A DNA stretch of 64,000 nucleotides, from the NCBI RefSeq assembly GCF_901933205.1, contig NC_044573.1, positions 63,045,993 through 63,109,992 on the forward strand, read 5' to 3'. The first letter of the stretch is position 1. Every line of letters begins with the position of its first letter. The notes beneath the pieces are model-generated. The model was given only the letters and a program-made list of their open reading frames with translations, did not search any database and was not told where the DNA came from. Below, in pieces: positions 27,201-38,700 of this stretch. The position numbers and the translations under genes were made by a program. The DNA is from Camarhynchus parvulus (taxonomy: Eukaryota; Chordata; Aves; Passeriformes; Thraupidae).

Positions 27201-27251
27201 AACGTCTTGGTTATCATTATTCCATATTGATGTAACCACCCAAAAGCCTAA
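21226..27251. other. No gene recognised
   Basis: About 6 kb of mostly AT-rich unique sequence. A GC-richer island at about 21840-22010 carries a 53-codon frame, described separately. An imperfect stem with the arms AAGCGCTG/CCACAGCTT occurs around 22818-22850. The region near 25610-25760 is AT-rich without repeat signatures and would be a reasonable place to look for conserved noncoding sequence. Confidence 0.5.
21848..22009 (+). other. GC-rich 53-codon open frame, coding status doubtful
   Basis: An ATG at 21848 opens a frame of 53 codons ending in TGA at 22007-22009, starting MDPSLPPWPSWQNHSV. It stands out because the local sequence is much richer in G and C, with CpG dinucleotides, than its AT-rich neighbourhood. 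A TAG lies two codons upstream, so the frame is closed on both sides. There is no clear splice acceptor or Kozak context and I recognise no homolog. It may be a fragment of an old retroelement or simply a GC-rich patch. Confidence 0.15.
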
Positions 27252-27308
27252 AATAATAGAATCACTGAATGCTTTGTGTTGGAAGGGACATTAAAGATCA
27301 TCTGGGTA
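27252..27308 (-). mobile_element. Very short CR1 3' end, minus strand
   Basis: ATAGAATCACTGAATGCTTT, then GTGTTGGAAGGGACATTAAA and GATCATCTGG, is the reverse complement of the last roughly 57 bases of an avian CR1 LINE. The strong match over such a short length shows an extremely 5'-truncated insertion. No coding part is present. Confidence 0.85.
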
Positions 27309-28349
27309 GATAATCAATAGTTGTAAAGCATAAATATCATACATGAGAAGGTCTCTTCAGTAGAACATTGACTGTAAGTCACAACTGCTTATGCTCTAAA
27401 AGATCTTTTGTCTTCTGAGCAAGCTGCTGTTGACCCTTTTGGCACCCTGGGTTCAAGCTCCAGAGCTGCAGGTGTGCAGCAGCTACAACTAAGTTTTCTG
27501 ATCTGTTATGAAAACCAGATGGTCAGAAATGCCATTCAAAGCCAGATAACATTTCCAGTTGGAAAGGAAGGACTTTTCCAAGAAATCTCAGAAGTGAAAG
27601 TACATTTCAACTTGGTTTATGCAAAAGGTCATATTAGATAAATACTGTGGTCCAAACTGGCCACAGCTAAGGTCATGTGCCAGCCCTCATGGTGTTAGAA
27701 GAGCAGGAACCCCTCCAGAGGTAATTGTCTCTCCTATGTAAACTGAAGTAAGGGATCCACAGCACTATATAATTTTTCTGGTCTTTTAAAATAAAGTCTT
27801 TCAAAAGATGTCCCTGCTATCTAATCTGCTCACAGTGAAGCTTTTCAATTCCAGTGTTTTAGTCTCCTGACTCAACTAAATATATTAGTTTAATTCTATA
27901 TTGTGGGAAAAAAGGGCAAAAGAATCATTAAGAGCCATTGATATTTTATATTCTTCCTCACACTACATACTTTCCCAGTTGCATTTACTACTGGTTAAAT
28001 TGCAGAATGGAATTCTTACATCTGTTGTGCTCAACAGTGCAGCACACAAACCTGAAGGAAAGACAAAGTATATGAGTTGAAAATGCCCTCAAGGTAGTGT
28101 TTAATACCTCTGTTGAGCTATCCCGTTGCTTCACTTGCCTCATCAGAATAACTCAAGTCAAACTGCTTCCTCTGCACAGAACATAAAAATCAGCAGCTTT
28201 TTCTGAAGAAAGTGAAGATCCTTCAGAAAGGAGTAACATCATATGGATTTTGGTGAGCTTCCTCAGCTCCTGGGATGGGCTGACTTTGAGCCTGCCTTGG
28301 ATGTTCTGTATATTTGGTTTAGTGCAAAAAAGCAGAGCTCCCACGCCTC

Positions 28350-28369
28350 AAAAAAAAAAAAAAAAAAAA
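28350..28369 (+). repeat. Poly(A) run, A20
   Basis: Twenty consecutive A residues are followed by G and five more A residues. No AATAAA signal lies at the expected distance upstream, and the preceding sequence has no recognisable cDNA, so I do not read it as the tail of a processed pseudogene. It is a simple repeat and likely length-variable. Confidence 0.85.
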
Positions 28370-31300
28370 GAAAAACCAAACTAAGAAGAGACATTTCTAT
28401 CCAGAAAAACAACAGGATTCTGTCAGAAACATGCTATCTTGAAGCTACATCATAAATTTTTATGAACTGGATGGTTGAAAAAAAAAAGATAAGAGTTCAG
28501 CAGCAGTTACTTTGGTGTTAAATGACTAGACTGTAAATTAATCTTTTGGATTAGAGAAAACCCTAAACTAAATTGACTGTCAGCTGCATCATAACTTAGT
28601 TAATTAACACAAGGGCATGGCAGCAAAAAAGTGTTTTCCTTCATATCACACTGCTCGAGTTCAAGACTCATTGGGGACTATCAGAAAGATCTGCTTCTGT
28701 TTAAACTGTCTCCAAATAGATATCAACAGGCAGGAAACTTAGATGTTGGTTTCATTACTCTTTTGAGCATAACTGGAAACAGACACAACTCCACTGAGCC
28801 CAAATTAATCTGTTAGGATGGCTGGCTTACAGCAGCCTGCAGGTAGCCTTTAGCCTATGAATTGTAAATGGGGAATTTGCTTAAATCTTTCTTTACCTGT
28901 CGACTACTCAGTAATTACTGATCTTATGGCAACTATGAGTTACTAGAGAAGCCTGAGTGTTTCCCAGGCTAAATTTATATAGGTTCCAAATCTTATTTGG
29001 TGTGGAGGCGCACCCTAGAAATAATGAATCTTTTCCAGTGCTAGAAGTAATAGTATTAAGGTCCTTTTCTTCTTTTTCTTTCAATAAAACTGTGCCAGAT
29101 TCACCAGTTTCTAAAACTTAAAAGGTTTTCACAGAACAAAAAATCATGTTGAAACATCAACCTTGTCCATCTCCCTCTGCCTTAGGAAATCTCCTAAAAG
29201 GATTAATGGTTCCAAATTTTTGTGGGGAAAGCTGTAATCTGCATTTAAATAGAAAAAATCCCAAATGCCCAGGTATTCATTTTTCTTTTTGTAGCAGGAG
29301 GCAGAGCATTTTTCATGTGTACAGTTTAAAGTTAAAAGGACACTGTGGTGCATGTTTCTGGTTTATCTCACTAGTGCACAGCCAGCTGGGTATAACTTCA
29401 CCTGCCAGAGTAATGCTGAATGTTTATCCTGAGCAGCATCCTAAGAAACTAATATGGCTAGAAGGCAGATTTATGTGAGGCCTTTATTGTGCAGCTAATG
29501 TAGAAAACACATGCAATTATACAATACAATCAAATGGCCTGGTTCATAGAAGCTCATGTGCAGTGGCAGTACCAAGAAAAGTGAAAGTGTAAATTGGACT
29601 GAAGCCCTGGGCAGAGCTCATCTGTCTCATTAGATCCTGTCCCTTGCTATCACAGATACTTTGTGCCTTCTTCACATATGAAATGACCAAAAAAAAAAAA
29701 TACAAAAATTCTAAACATCCATAAGAAAATGAAATCCATTGAGGTCTTATACTAATGAACACCAGAAAAATGCAGCAGGAAAAAGTCTGTGCAATTCTTG
29801 GTCAAAAGCCTGTGCAGGCCACATAAAATTGATAGGCACAAAACTCAAGGGATTCGAAGAAATATGAGCAGGTTTCCCTGAATACTCAAAATCCCTCACT
29901 GCGCTGCTGATGAGTTAATGTTCAGATAACTATATCAGGTGAAATTGCTTAATTAGAGTACTAATTATTTTCCAGCCATCCAGAAAAAAAAAAAAGAATT
30001 AAGCATGAAGAAGACTCTCCTATTTTAATTAAGAATTCATTTTGGATAAGCAGGTGATTCGATCAGTCACTGACACCTACGCAGAAGGTGGCATATTTGT
30101 GTGTTTGTATTTTTACATCATAATATATTCACTCCCACATTCAGATTGGATGTGTGACATATTTAAGGCCCACTTCTGGCAGATGCTTTATCGCATGAGC
30201 AATCCCAGGGGTTTACATGAGTAAATGTTTGTTGTGTAGAGCTCCATTTAGGTTTCACTGATAGTATGTGAATTCCCACTGTGACTATGATTACCCCCCA
30301 GAATGGCCCAGGCCCCATGTGTTATCTGTTTCGTGTTTGAGCAAATCATCAAGGTCTTGTATAGAGCAGGAGGTCACAGTTCCTCTTGTTGATGCAATGA
30401 ATCCCAGAAAGCCGGTGGAAAGTGAAACAGCTTTTACAGGTATTCTCTGCCTGCAAAATACCTGTAACCTTCTTACTCACTGGTTTCTTCTGAAAGCAGC
30501 AAAAGTATTCACAAAACCTTTGACCAAAACAGCTTTGTAGAAATTAGGCAAAGTTACTATATAGCATGTGAAACATAACACATTTCTATATCTTAATTTA
30601 CATGAAAGTCTAACTTCGTATTTTGTAAGTTTTCCCTTTTATTCTTTAAATATACAGCATTTTTGAAATTATGATTGAACAGTTAATCCACTCTTTCTTC
30701 TTTCTCATTCTTGCATTGAACTTGCTGTTGGTGATTGCTAAAACATTTAAAAATCATCAAAATACTCAGCACCTGATTAACTAACACCTGTTATTTCAAA
30801 ACTTCTAAGAGCCTGAAAAATTTGTGTCCAGTGACATGACTTTTAGGTATATGTTTATCCCAGACCCCTGGCCTACATCTGTGTTTTGGGCACAATTTGG
30901 TCATAATCCCTCAGTAACTGAGCTTTCTGCTTATAGGTGTGATGAGACAATGGCAGCAATTAGACCCAAATATTTTTGAGGAGTCATGTGGACTTTAGTG
31001 CTGTTTGCTGAGATCTTATGCTCAGAACTGAAGCTTCTGGACACACTCTCAGGCCTAAAAGAAGAAATTATACTCCAAATACATTATAGCTGTTGATAAA
31101 TATTTAAATATCAAAAATTCTCAAAAATCTGATGTTAATATGCATAATAATGAAGGATATTGGTTTTCATACACAGAGTAATGCACAATAACTGTTCAAT
31201 TTTAATTGCAACTAGGTCACATATGAAATTAAAATCAGTATTAAGCTAACAGTCCCTTCCTGGCCTGCCTCCAGCCTCTGTAAAGTACAAAGGTTCCATC

Positions 31301-33751
31301 TGAGCATTCAAGATACAAAACAATCCCAAAGTGAGATCACTCATTGCTACTAAAAGCCCATGGCTTCTGCCTGATCTCCACGAGGGCAAACATTCTTGCC
31401 TTCTTTCCTCTGCTGCTTAAAAACCTCTCCTTGTTTTCTTCCAATAAAGAAAAATGCTTAAAAGGAAGCAATGGCACAAGAATGGAAAAACTAGCTGAGG
31501 ACTGCAGGGATGGCATCAGCCCAGGGTCTGGGACAGATTTTATTTTGCTGTAGGTGAATAAGCAGCAGTGTTTATTTTAAATCAGTTTGACTTCAGACCA
31601 CTCCAGGTATGTTCTGTCAGATATAAAAATGCAATGCCTCTGCCTTGGGTGAGCTGATCAGCAATATTTACCTGTCTCACTGTCCTTGCTGCAGCCTCCT
31701 CATATTTACCATAATATAATTCCGTTTGGTTGTCAGCTCACTGGTTTTCTCTATCATGCTCAGAGCACACATGGAAAGCTTTGATTTTGAAGGTTACTTT
31801 GGTTTTCTCCTATAAGTTTAAAACATACCCTGAGCAAAATTTATTTAAGGACTGACTTGGTTCATAGCCTATCAAGGCAATATTGCAGTGATAAAGGCGG
31901 CAGCTTTAAGTCATGTTTTGTATTGGGTGATCTCTGAGGCTTGCAGACACTGATTCTGTGATTATTTTTGGTTGAATTGAGGAGAGTTTGTGGCGCCTCA
32001 AAGCCCTGGAACAAGTCTGTTGTCTGCCACCATGCCCTGGGTGCTCTCTCAGCCATGTGGGGACATGAAATCCAAGAATCCATGGAGAAGACAGCCAGTT
32101 TAGAAGGAGCCATGTGACAGCGAATAAATCTAATGCAGTTGCTGCAGAGGAATGTGAACAATAGTAAACTCTTTGGCTGTGGTACCCAGAACATGTAAAG
32201 CTTTATAAATGACAAAAAAAAAATCTCAGCAAATTGAATATTTCACAGCAGTGAAGGGAAATTTTGATATTCCACTGTGACATGTCAATAGCTGAATTCT
32301 TCCCAAATGCGGCTGACAGCCTGTTCCTTGAGCAAGAATATTAAATGCTGAATTGTGTGTGTTGTACACTCCTGAGCTTAGTAAGCCCCAGTTAAGCTTA
32401 GCAGTCTGCTCGAAGCCCTTTTTACCACAGCTTGTGTTATAGATTTCTTTAAACTCTTTGATTGCTATCAGACTGCCAGTCTCCAAGTGGATATAAGGAA
32501 TTCCCTGGTATTTTAAACTTTGATATCTGAATCCATGACTCAGTATGATCTCTTGGAAAAGAAAGTTTTATCTAAATTAAAAATATATGCATGTTTTATA
32601 ACTATGATAACTTCTTATGAAAAAGTGATATACTTTTATTATATAAGAGATGCTTCTAGATCATAAGGGATTCATAATGCTTAATGATTCAATGCCTGTT
32701 ATGTACTTAAAATGTTTTGTAGACTACTTCAGTGTGTTTGCCTAAGAAGTAAAAATTGCTATAAAAATGTAAGTTGCAGTAATGGTGTTATTGCAAGACA
32801 ATTTTGCCAGCCACAATGAATGATTTCTAAATGCCACAGTGTGATTAAACTGTAAGGCACAACAGGTTATATTAGAGTGTGAAGCCCTAGGTGTGCTGAA
32901 ATTACCATTCAATAGCTCATCTGGGAGCATCTCTGGGAGATTATAACATGACACCTTTACTGTTTTTTAGAAATGAAAAAAATGAGGTCATTAAAAAGCA
33001 TTTTTTTCACAGATAAGTGAAGCGTCTTCCATCACCCAGCATGCAGTCATTAGGTCTAATGTGCCTTTCTGCAGAAATATTTCAAAGTGATCCAGGGTTC
33101 CCTTCTTCTCTATTGAGGCAAAGGGAAGATTTGTTACAGGAATTTTGTTTCTCTCTGAATGAAGTATGTACTCACAATTACCTAAAATACTCAGTTTCCC
33201 GTTTTTGCAAAACTGCCTTACCAACAAACCCACTATGTTTTCTAAAACATGTTTTGCTTCAAATATTTTTCTTCTTCTGTCCGTATGTTTTTCTTCCCTA
33301 TTTCTTCCTTCTAAGAACAAATAATACCAGAGACCTCACTACAGGTAGTCCTGTAGTATTGTTTGATTCCCCAGGAGTTGTTTTAAGTGGAGAGACCTTT
33401 AAAATTACACCAAAAGGCCCATTAAGTCTTGATCATTATATAACTTTTGTAGTTAAGCAATGTGGCACACCAGGCTTCCCCTTGCCTTGGGGAATACATG
33501 CTCTAGGAAACAAGAAAACATAAACTACATTTGCATGTTGGTTGCACACAAATTGTTGTTGATTGCAGTCATTCTAGTCCAGCAATCTGTAAGACCTTTG
33601 CAGAATGTGGGTAATAGTATAACCAAGAAAAGTATAACCAGAAAATGTAAGTAAAAGCAGAGTAAGGTCCCTCCATGGAGTCCAGTGTGGTGGTGCATCC
33701 TCTCCCACCTCCAGTCCTAGGAACTTACGCTGTCTAAAATGAGCTTCTGTT

Positions 33752-33774
33752 TTTTTTGGTTTTTTTTTTTTTTG
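33752..33774 (+). repeat. T-rich run
   Basis: Eight T residues, GG, then a longer T run form a T-rich tract. It is the mirror of the A-rich tails elsewhere and has no recognisable element attached on either side. Likely a slippage-prone simple repeat. Confidence 0.75.
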
Positions 33775-33869
33775 GTCCAAACGGCATAACGTTTTTGTTC
33801 TCACACTTTTAATGAAAGTTTCCAACACAAAGTGCATGCAAGAGGAAACATTGTTATGACTAAAGCTTA

Positions 33870-34060
33870 CTCACTTGCAGCCCTATAAACAGTGGTCCAA
33901 AGTGAGAGCCCTTGAGCTCTCCTGGACCACAGTGGGCTGTGACCAACCTCTGAGTGAGGCCTCTCAGAGCCAAAGAACTCTTAGGTTTGCTGTTCTCAGA
34001 GGAAGGCCAAACAACATGGGATCCTGAGCTGGTACCCCCATTCCTTGGCACTCGACCCTT
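33870..34060 (+). mobile_element. Possible LTR-like fragment, GC-richer island
   Basis: A GC-richer block in AT-rich surroundings begins with CCCTATAAACAGTGG, which looks like a TATA box. It continues with a GC-rich, partly self-complementary part (TGGTCCA near 33894 and TGGACCA near 33923) and ends in a CT-rich part with ACTCGACCCTTAGCCA. This arrangement resembles the promoter and U5 part of an avian endogenous retroviral LTR. No poly(A) signal, terminal repeats or target duplication could be placed, so the assignment is weak. Confidence 0.3.
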
Positions 34061-34300
34061 AGCCAATTAAGAGGATATTTCCAAGCCAAAATGTGTCCAA
34101 AGTGAATATTTCATTACCCTCAAGGGTAATTTTTCACAGGTACTTTGTACAGACCCTTTATGTCTAGGAGCATGCAAGTGTGCATATGATAGAGCAAATG
34201 TGAGAGAAATGCTGTACTTGAGATTTGTAAGAAAGATACTGTGATGATGTAGTAAATCCTATATTAATCTTTTGCTAAATTGTTTAACCAAAGTTGTAAG

Positions 34301-34347
34301 CTGTTAAGTTAAAGGCTGTTAAGTTTAAGTACTGTTAAGTTTAAATG
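34301..34347 (+). repeat. Three tandem copies of a ~16-bp unit
   Basis: CTGTTAAGTT begins each of three consecutive units (34301, 34316, 34332), with tails AAAGG, TAAGTA and TAAATG. The copies differ slightly, so this is an older local duplication. No function is suggested. Confidence 0.75.
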
Positions 34348-34442
34348 ATGTCAAATGAAGAGCAGCTGGACCTTCAGGCTGTATTCCTTCTTATCCTTAC
34401 CCTTTCTATCTCTTTGTCTCATGCACACATCCAACCACTCAT

Positions 34443-34460
34443 CCACCACCACCACCACCA
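34443..34460 (+). repeat. (CCA)6 microsatellite
   Basis: Six exact CCA units are followed by C-rich sequence (TCCCCCC, then TCCCCACAC and CTCCCCC to about 34505). The minus strand has several G runs with longer loops, so only a weak quadruplex potential exists. Useful mainly as a length marker. Confidence 0.85.
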
Positions 34461-34952
34461 TCCCCCCTTCATCCCCACACACACTCCCCCTGGCCCCTCA
34501 TAACCCCACAGATATTTTTTTAGCTTATTTCAGTTTTGATTGATTGACTCCAGCTTTTTATTTGTTTTTTTTCTTTTGTGTGCTTTAATCACCTAGTGAG
34601 TAATGGAGTGAACCATGCCAATGAACTCTGTGACACTGTTGCTTTTATGTTAAATCTGTTTGCCTTTGCCAGTGATTCCTTAAGCTACCTTAAAACACTC
34701 GTTTGTGACGCACAGCCACCGGGCTCTTTTCTGAGCAAGACACACTACTCTAAGTCCAGCTTTACAGCACAGCACCAACTTCAATATTTGGTTTAGATCT
34801 CACCAATGAACATCAAGAACAAAAAAGGTTTTCACCTCTTCCCTCTGCTTTGACATTGGAGCACTCCTGGCCTTGAGCTGAGACCTCAGATTTTGTGAAC
34901 TAATGTATAGCCTGGGCAATGGTCAAGTGTTCAAATGGTCAAGCATACCAGT

Positions 34953-35465
34953 TGTTAGTTTCCTGATCTCTGAGCCTCAGGCTGGGCCCTCCCAGGGGGC
35001 TCCCCTGTCGGGGGAGACCCTCCTGGATCGGTTTTGTGTCAGGAAAGAGAGACGCACTGGATTTTTTGGTCTTCAGGTTCTTGTTTATTATTATCTTATC
35101 TAAGGTTTTGCACACTCTCCACACCAGGCTCAGCACACTGGAAAAGCACCACAAAGAACGGCTAACAACCTCTTGTTACAAGGTCTTTTAAGACTAAACT
35201 ATCCAATTAAGAATTGACACCTAGATTATTTTCCCTTTTAACCCAATAACTGATCCCTAAAAGCCCGCAATGCAGATTTTTCTGTCCAATTACAAAATGC
35301 CACCCAAACCGATGAAGAAGACGGAAGAAGAAGCATGAAGAAGAAACCCAGGACAACACCCTGTGCCCTCCATCTTGCTTCCATCCACAACATACTATAA
35401 ATCCCAAAACCTAAATTTCTCACCTAAGGGATGCACCTGCACTACTCTCTATAATCTATTTCACA
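34953..35465 (-). mobile_element. Solo LTR of an avian endogenous retrovirus, minus strand
   Basis: Read on the minus strand, the block contains a TTAAAAG TATA-like word (plus 35185-35192) and an AATAAACAAGAACC poly(A) signal (TTTATT at plus 35084-35089). A U5-like GC-rich end follows, with a hairpin of CTCCCC/GGGGAG type near 35005-35020. The plus-strand left end starts TG within TTGTTAGTTTC, and a TTTCACA end near 35465 gives the matching CA. The overall wording resembles LTRs abundant in passerine genomes as I remember them. No internal retroviral genes or primer-binding site adjoin it, so it is a solo LTR. I could not find a clean target-site duplication; ends may be off by tens of bases. 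Confidence 0.6.
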
Positions 35466-35509
35466 CTTTTGTGGATTCTAGTCTATCTTGAAGTCTAGGA
35501 AACTTTCTC

Positions 35510-35740
35510 CATGAATGAGGATCAAAGTCAGTGCTCCCCTGGGGGTCAGGGCACCCCAGAGCAAACAGAGAAATATTCCCAGTGCCCTGGGTTTGCACAG
35601 CCAAGCTTCAGATATCATTTTGTCAGTGTCCATGGGGGAATAGTTGACCCTCATCAGCCCCATAAAAAGTTGACTACCCTCTGTGCAGCTCTGCCATTAA
35701 ACATTTGCCTTCTCTGCAGCATCCTGTGCCCTGGAGAGAG
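35510..35740 (+). mobile_element. Possible second LTR-like fragment, plus strand
   Basis: Directly beyond the minus-strand LTR lies a block with CCCCATAAAAAG (TATA-like, about 35660) and, some 34 bases on, CCATTAAACATT (ATTAAA at 35696-35701), followed by a CT-rich tail. The spacing resembles a short LTR promoter plus R region. There are no confirmed ends or target duplication and I do not recall a family match, so it may be only a chance arrangement. Confidence 0.27.
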
Positions 35741-38700
35741 GCCAAAATATTTGTCTCATGGGAAAAATGTAAAAATAAGCTATTTAAGGCAAAGGGAATG
35801 GTAGAGGTAAAGGGAAGCTTAAGGGCAGCATGTAAAGATGTGAAGAGCTAAAGCACAGAGGCAGCAAGCTTGGAGTTTTTCTTTAAACCTATTTAAGAAG
35901 TTAGAGTCCAGTAGACCTATCCAGTTCTGCACAGGCAAGATAAGCCATAGGCTGTTGTAGTTTCCCCATCACTTCTTTTTGACCATGTCCACTTTTTCAT
36001 TATACCTGCACATCAACTTTTAAGTAGGCTGCAAAAGCTCTTAAAGAGATTAGAGCAAAGTCTGTGTCTGTAGTTTGTCCAACACCAATGAGATCTTTAG
36101 GAGCTGGTATCTTGGATAATGATACTCATTGCAGAGGCAGGAGGGCATCTCTCTCTGTGGACCTTGGGAAAAAAATCCTAGCTGAATTCAATGAACAGAA
36201 ATTCCTTCAACCTGTAGGCAGTGTTGGAGATTCTTAGGGTTAATCCTCTACAGTATTTACATCTTCTTCAGCTGTATATATCTGCAGTAGGAAAAAAATA
36301 AAAGAAATAACAGAATCAATGTTTGTAATGGTTCTGTCTTTAAGCAAAGCCAAGGATTATTGTAACTTACCTTTCATGTTTTGTGCTACAGGTAAACCCA
36401 TAGTTACAAACCTACCACCATTTCTTCGTGGTACAGATGGCAAGAGCTTATGCTTAAATTGGTGTCAGAATGGATCATACTTATGGTTGAGTGTTTTGAT
36501 AATACTTCATTGGTAACAACACAAACACTATATCCATCTGACTCTTAGTTCTACTTCTTTCTACAATAATTAAAGATGATTAACTATTTGCAAAATCCCT
36601 AAACCGTTGCCTATAATTTAAGTTTCCATTTTATTTGGAGAACAATCCATTTTGAATAAAATAAAAATACTGCTCCTGTACAAAGGAATAGAAAACTTAA
36701 CACAGTGTGAAAATTAATTTGAGGAATTTTTTTTGTCTTGTAGCTTATATGTTGTTGCTAGAAAATGAAGTTGAGATTAGTTTCCACTATACAGGGTATT
36801 CCAAACCCAATTTTGGAAAAAAACGGTTTACAAACATTGAAGTATATCAAATTATACCATTGGCTTTAACCATTTTGAGGAACTGCACCTTTTCATATTT
36901 TATTTTGGCACCTGGATCCGAATGAATTATTCGTTTTGATGAAAAATACTGTAAGAAAAAAATTCCTCTACTGCGAAGAAAGGAAGTGCCATAAATTTCA
37001 TGACATATATGCAGCTCATAAGTGGAAGTATTTAATACAGTACATTACTCCCTCTCCCAAGTGTTACAAAATAAGCCAGTTTGGTTAGATATAGTGGATA
37101 AGTGAAAGGCAAGAGTGCTGTAGCTGTCCCAGACTCACAGAACTGAAAACTGGGACAAACATGGATTGTTTTTTTTAGCTGTCCTCTATCAACACAGACC
37201 TCTTCAATTTACTACATTTTCAAGTGGTTTAGCAGACTAATTTTTAAATGATTCACTGCTGGACTTTCGACTGCTTCCCTCTAGAGACTGTATCACTCTG
37301 ATAGATGTCACCATCAGAAAGCAGATCAGCAGTCAGGCTTAAATAGCTTTTGTCTGGTTTCATCTCAATATTACTTCATGGGCTACATTACAGAAATCCT
37401 GCTCCTCCTTGGCTGCCACATTGCTCTAAGTTGAATTATTATAGTCTCTTGAAACTCCCATCAGGACTGAATTCTCCTTGAACCATGCTTTTAGTACAAA
37501 TGCTTTATAAACTATTGTTTCTACCTTGCCAGTTTGCAGTCTCCTCAGACAAGTAACTTGGCAAATACAAAGAGTTAAGCACAGAGAGGGACAGACATAA
37601 TATAAAAACAAGCTCATACAAATGTCTTGGTACTTATAAACAGACAAGTGCACTGACATTTAGCCTCCCTCCTTATTTATGCTATTTTCTGGTCAGTCAT
37701 CACAGGCTTGTTGGTTGTAAATTAGTCAAAAAAAGTTTTCATGCGTGATTAGGGCTTTAGACAATGGCATTTCTACAGCCCTAGATGCTGGATTTTGTAA
37801 ATATTTTTTTCTTATGCAGAACTACACAAACATATTCAGGTATGTGAAACAATACTAAATGGAAAGGACAGAGGAACCTAAATTTCCTGCTTGAATCAAT
37901 GAAGAAACACTCTTACAGCCTTCTCAGTAAAAATCTTGGCTCAATATACAGTTGTCACAAAAGCTAAAGTTGTAGAATGGGCACAGAAATATGAAAAACC
38001 CATGATGAAGTTCCGGGATGCTGTTCAAAACCAGTTGTGTCTCCTTATTTACAATACAGGAACCAGGTCACAGGATCTAGATAAAGGCAGCTGAAGAATT
38101 AAGGAAAGAGCAGAAATTATGCTCTCCAGATAACAATAGCCTGGGAAAAGGCAAATAAAAATAGTATAGCTAAACTTGCAAGAAAATTGATAAAACAAGC
38201 CACAAGAAAGAAATTAAAAATTGTATCAGGTATAATTGTTTTCAGCCAAAGGATATGAAGGATAAGAGATCATAAAAAAGAATCAAAATGGTCCTACAAT
38301 GCTCAAAAATGCATTCCAATTTAGAATTTTTTTTTTTACTTTTAGCCACACATCCTTGACCTTCAAGATCAAGTATTTTCTGTCAAAAACAAATCTCAAA
38401 ACAAGCACTGAAATATAAAACATATGGCTTTATCAGTCTCATAATGGTTGTATGTTTTACTCTTTTGGTAAAAGCTAATGGGTCAAGTGAAAAATATTCT
38501 GAATGCATTTTTATTAATCCACAAGAGGCGCTTAGGGTCACCTGTTGATCTTTTTCCATGCTTCATTTTTCTTTTCTTTTGTAAACAAAAGATTTTAATA
38601 AAAACTAGGAAAAATATCTGAAATGGTTGATTTTAATGCACCATATGTACAATGCTTTCTTCTGATTCTCTCAGGATAACAAGGGAAGAAATTTGTCAGC

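Larger units (their letters stand above)
27309..33869. other. Long stretch without recognised gene
   Basis: About 6.5 kb with no assignable exon or transposon. It holds a 20-base A run at 28350-28369, a T-rich run at 33752-33774, and the longest plus-strand frame of the window at 33017-33523 (168 codons). That frame runs through a pyrimidine tract and shows no known domain. The part from about 32520 to 32960 is AT-rich but not repetitive and looks like candidate conserved noncoding DNA. TATA-like words are scattered as expected in AT-rich sequence. Confidence 0.5.
34061..34952. other. Spacer with simple repeats, no gene recognised
   Basis: This stretch between two LTR-like blocks has no coding evidence. 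It holds a decayed triple repeat at 34301-34347, a CCA microsatellite at 34443-34460 and C-rich runs to about 34505. A short repeat, AATGGTCAAG, occurs twice just before the minus-strand LTR (near 34918 and 34935). Confidence 0.55.

Noticed and set aside
27765..27800. TATAAT followed by AAATAAAG, possible LTR
   Set aside because: No TG/CA ends, U5-like tail or second copy is evident; the arrangement is likely chance.
28150..28375. Possible processed pseudogene ending in A20
   Set aside because: There is no poly(A) signal upstream of the A run, no cDNA-like coding sequence and no target duplication seen. Processed pseudogenes are also rare in birds.
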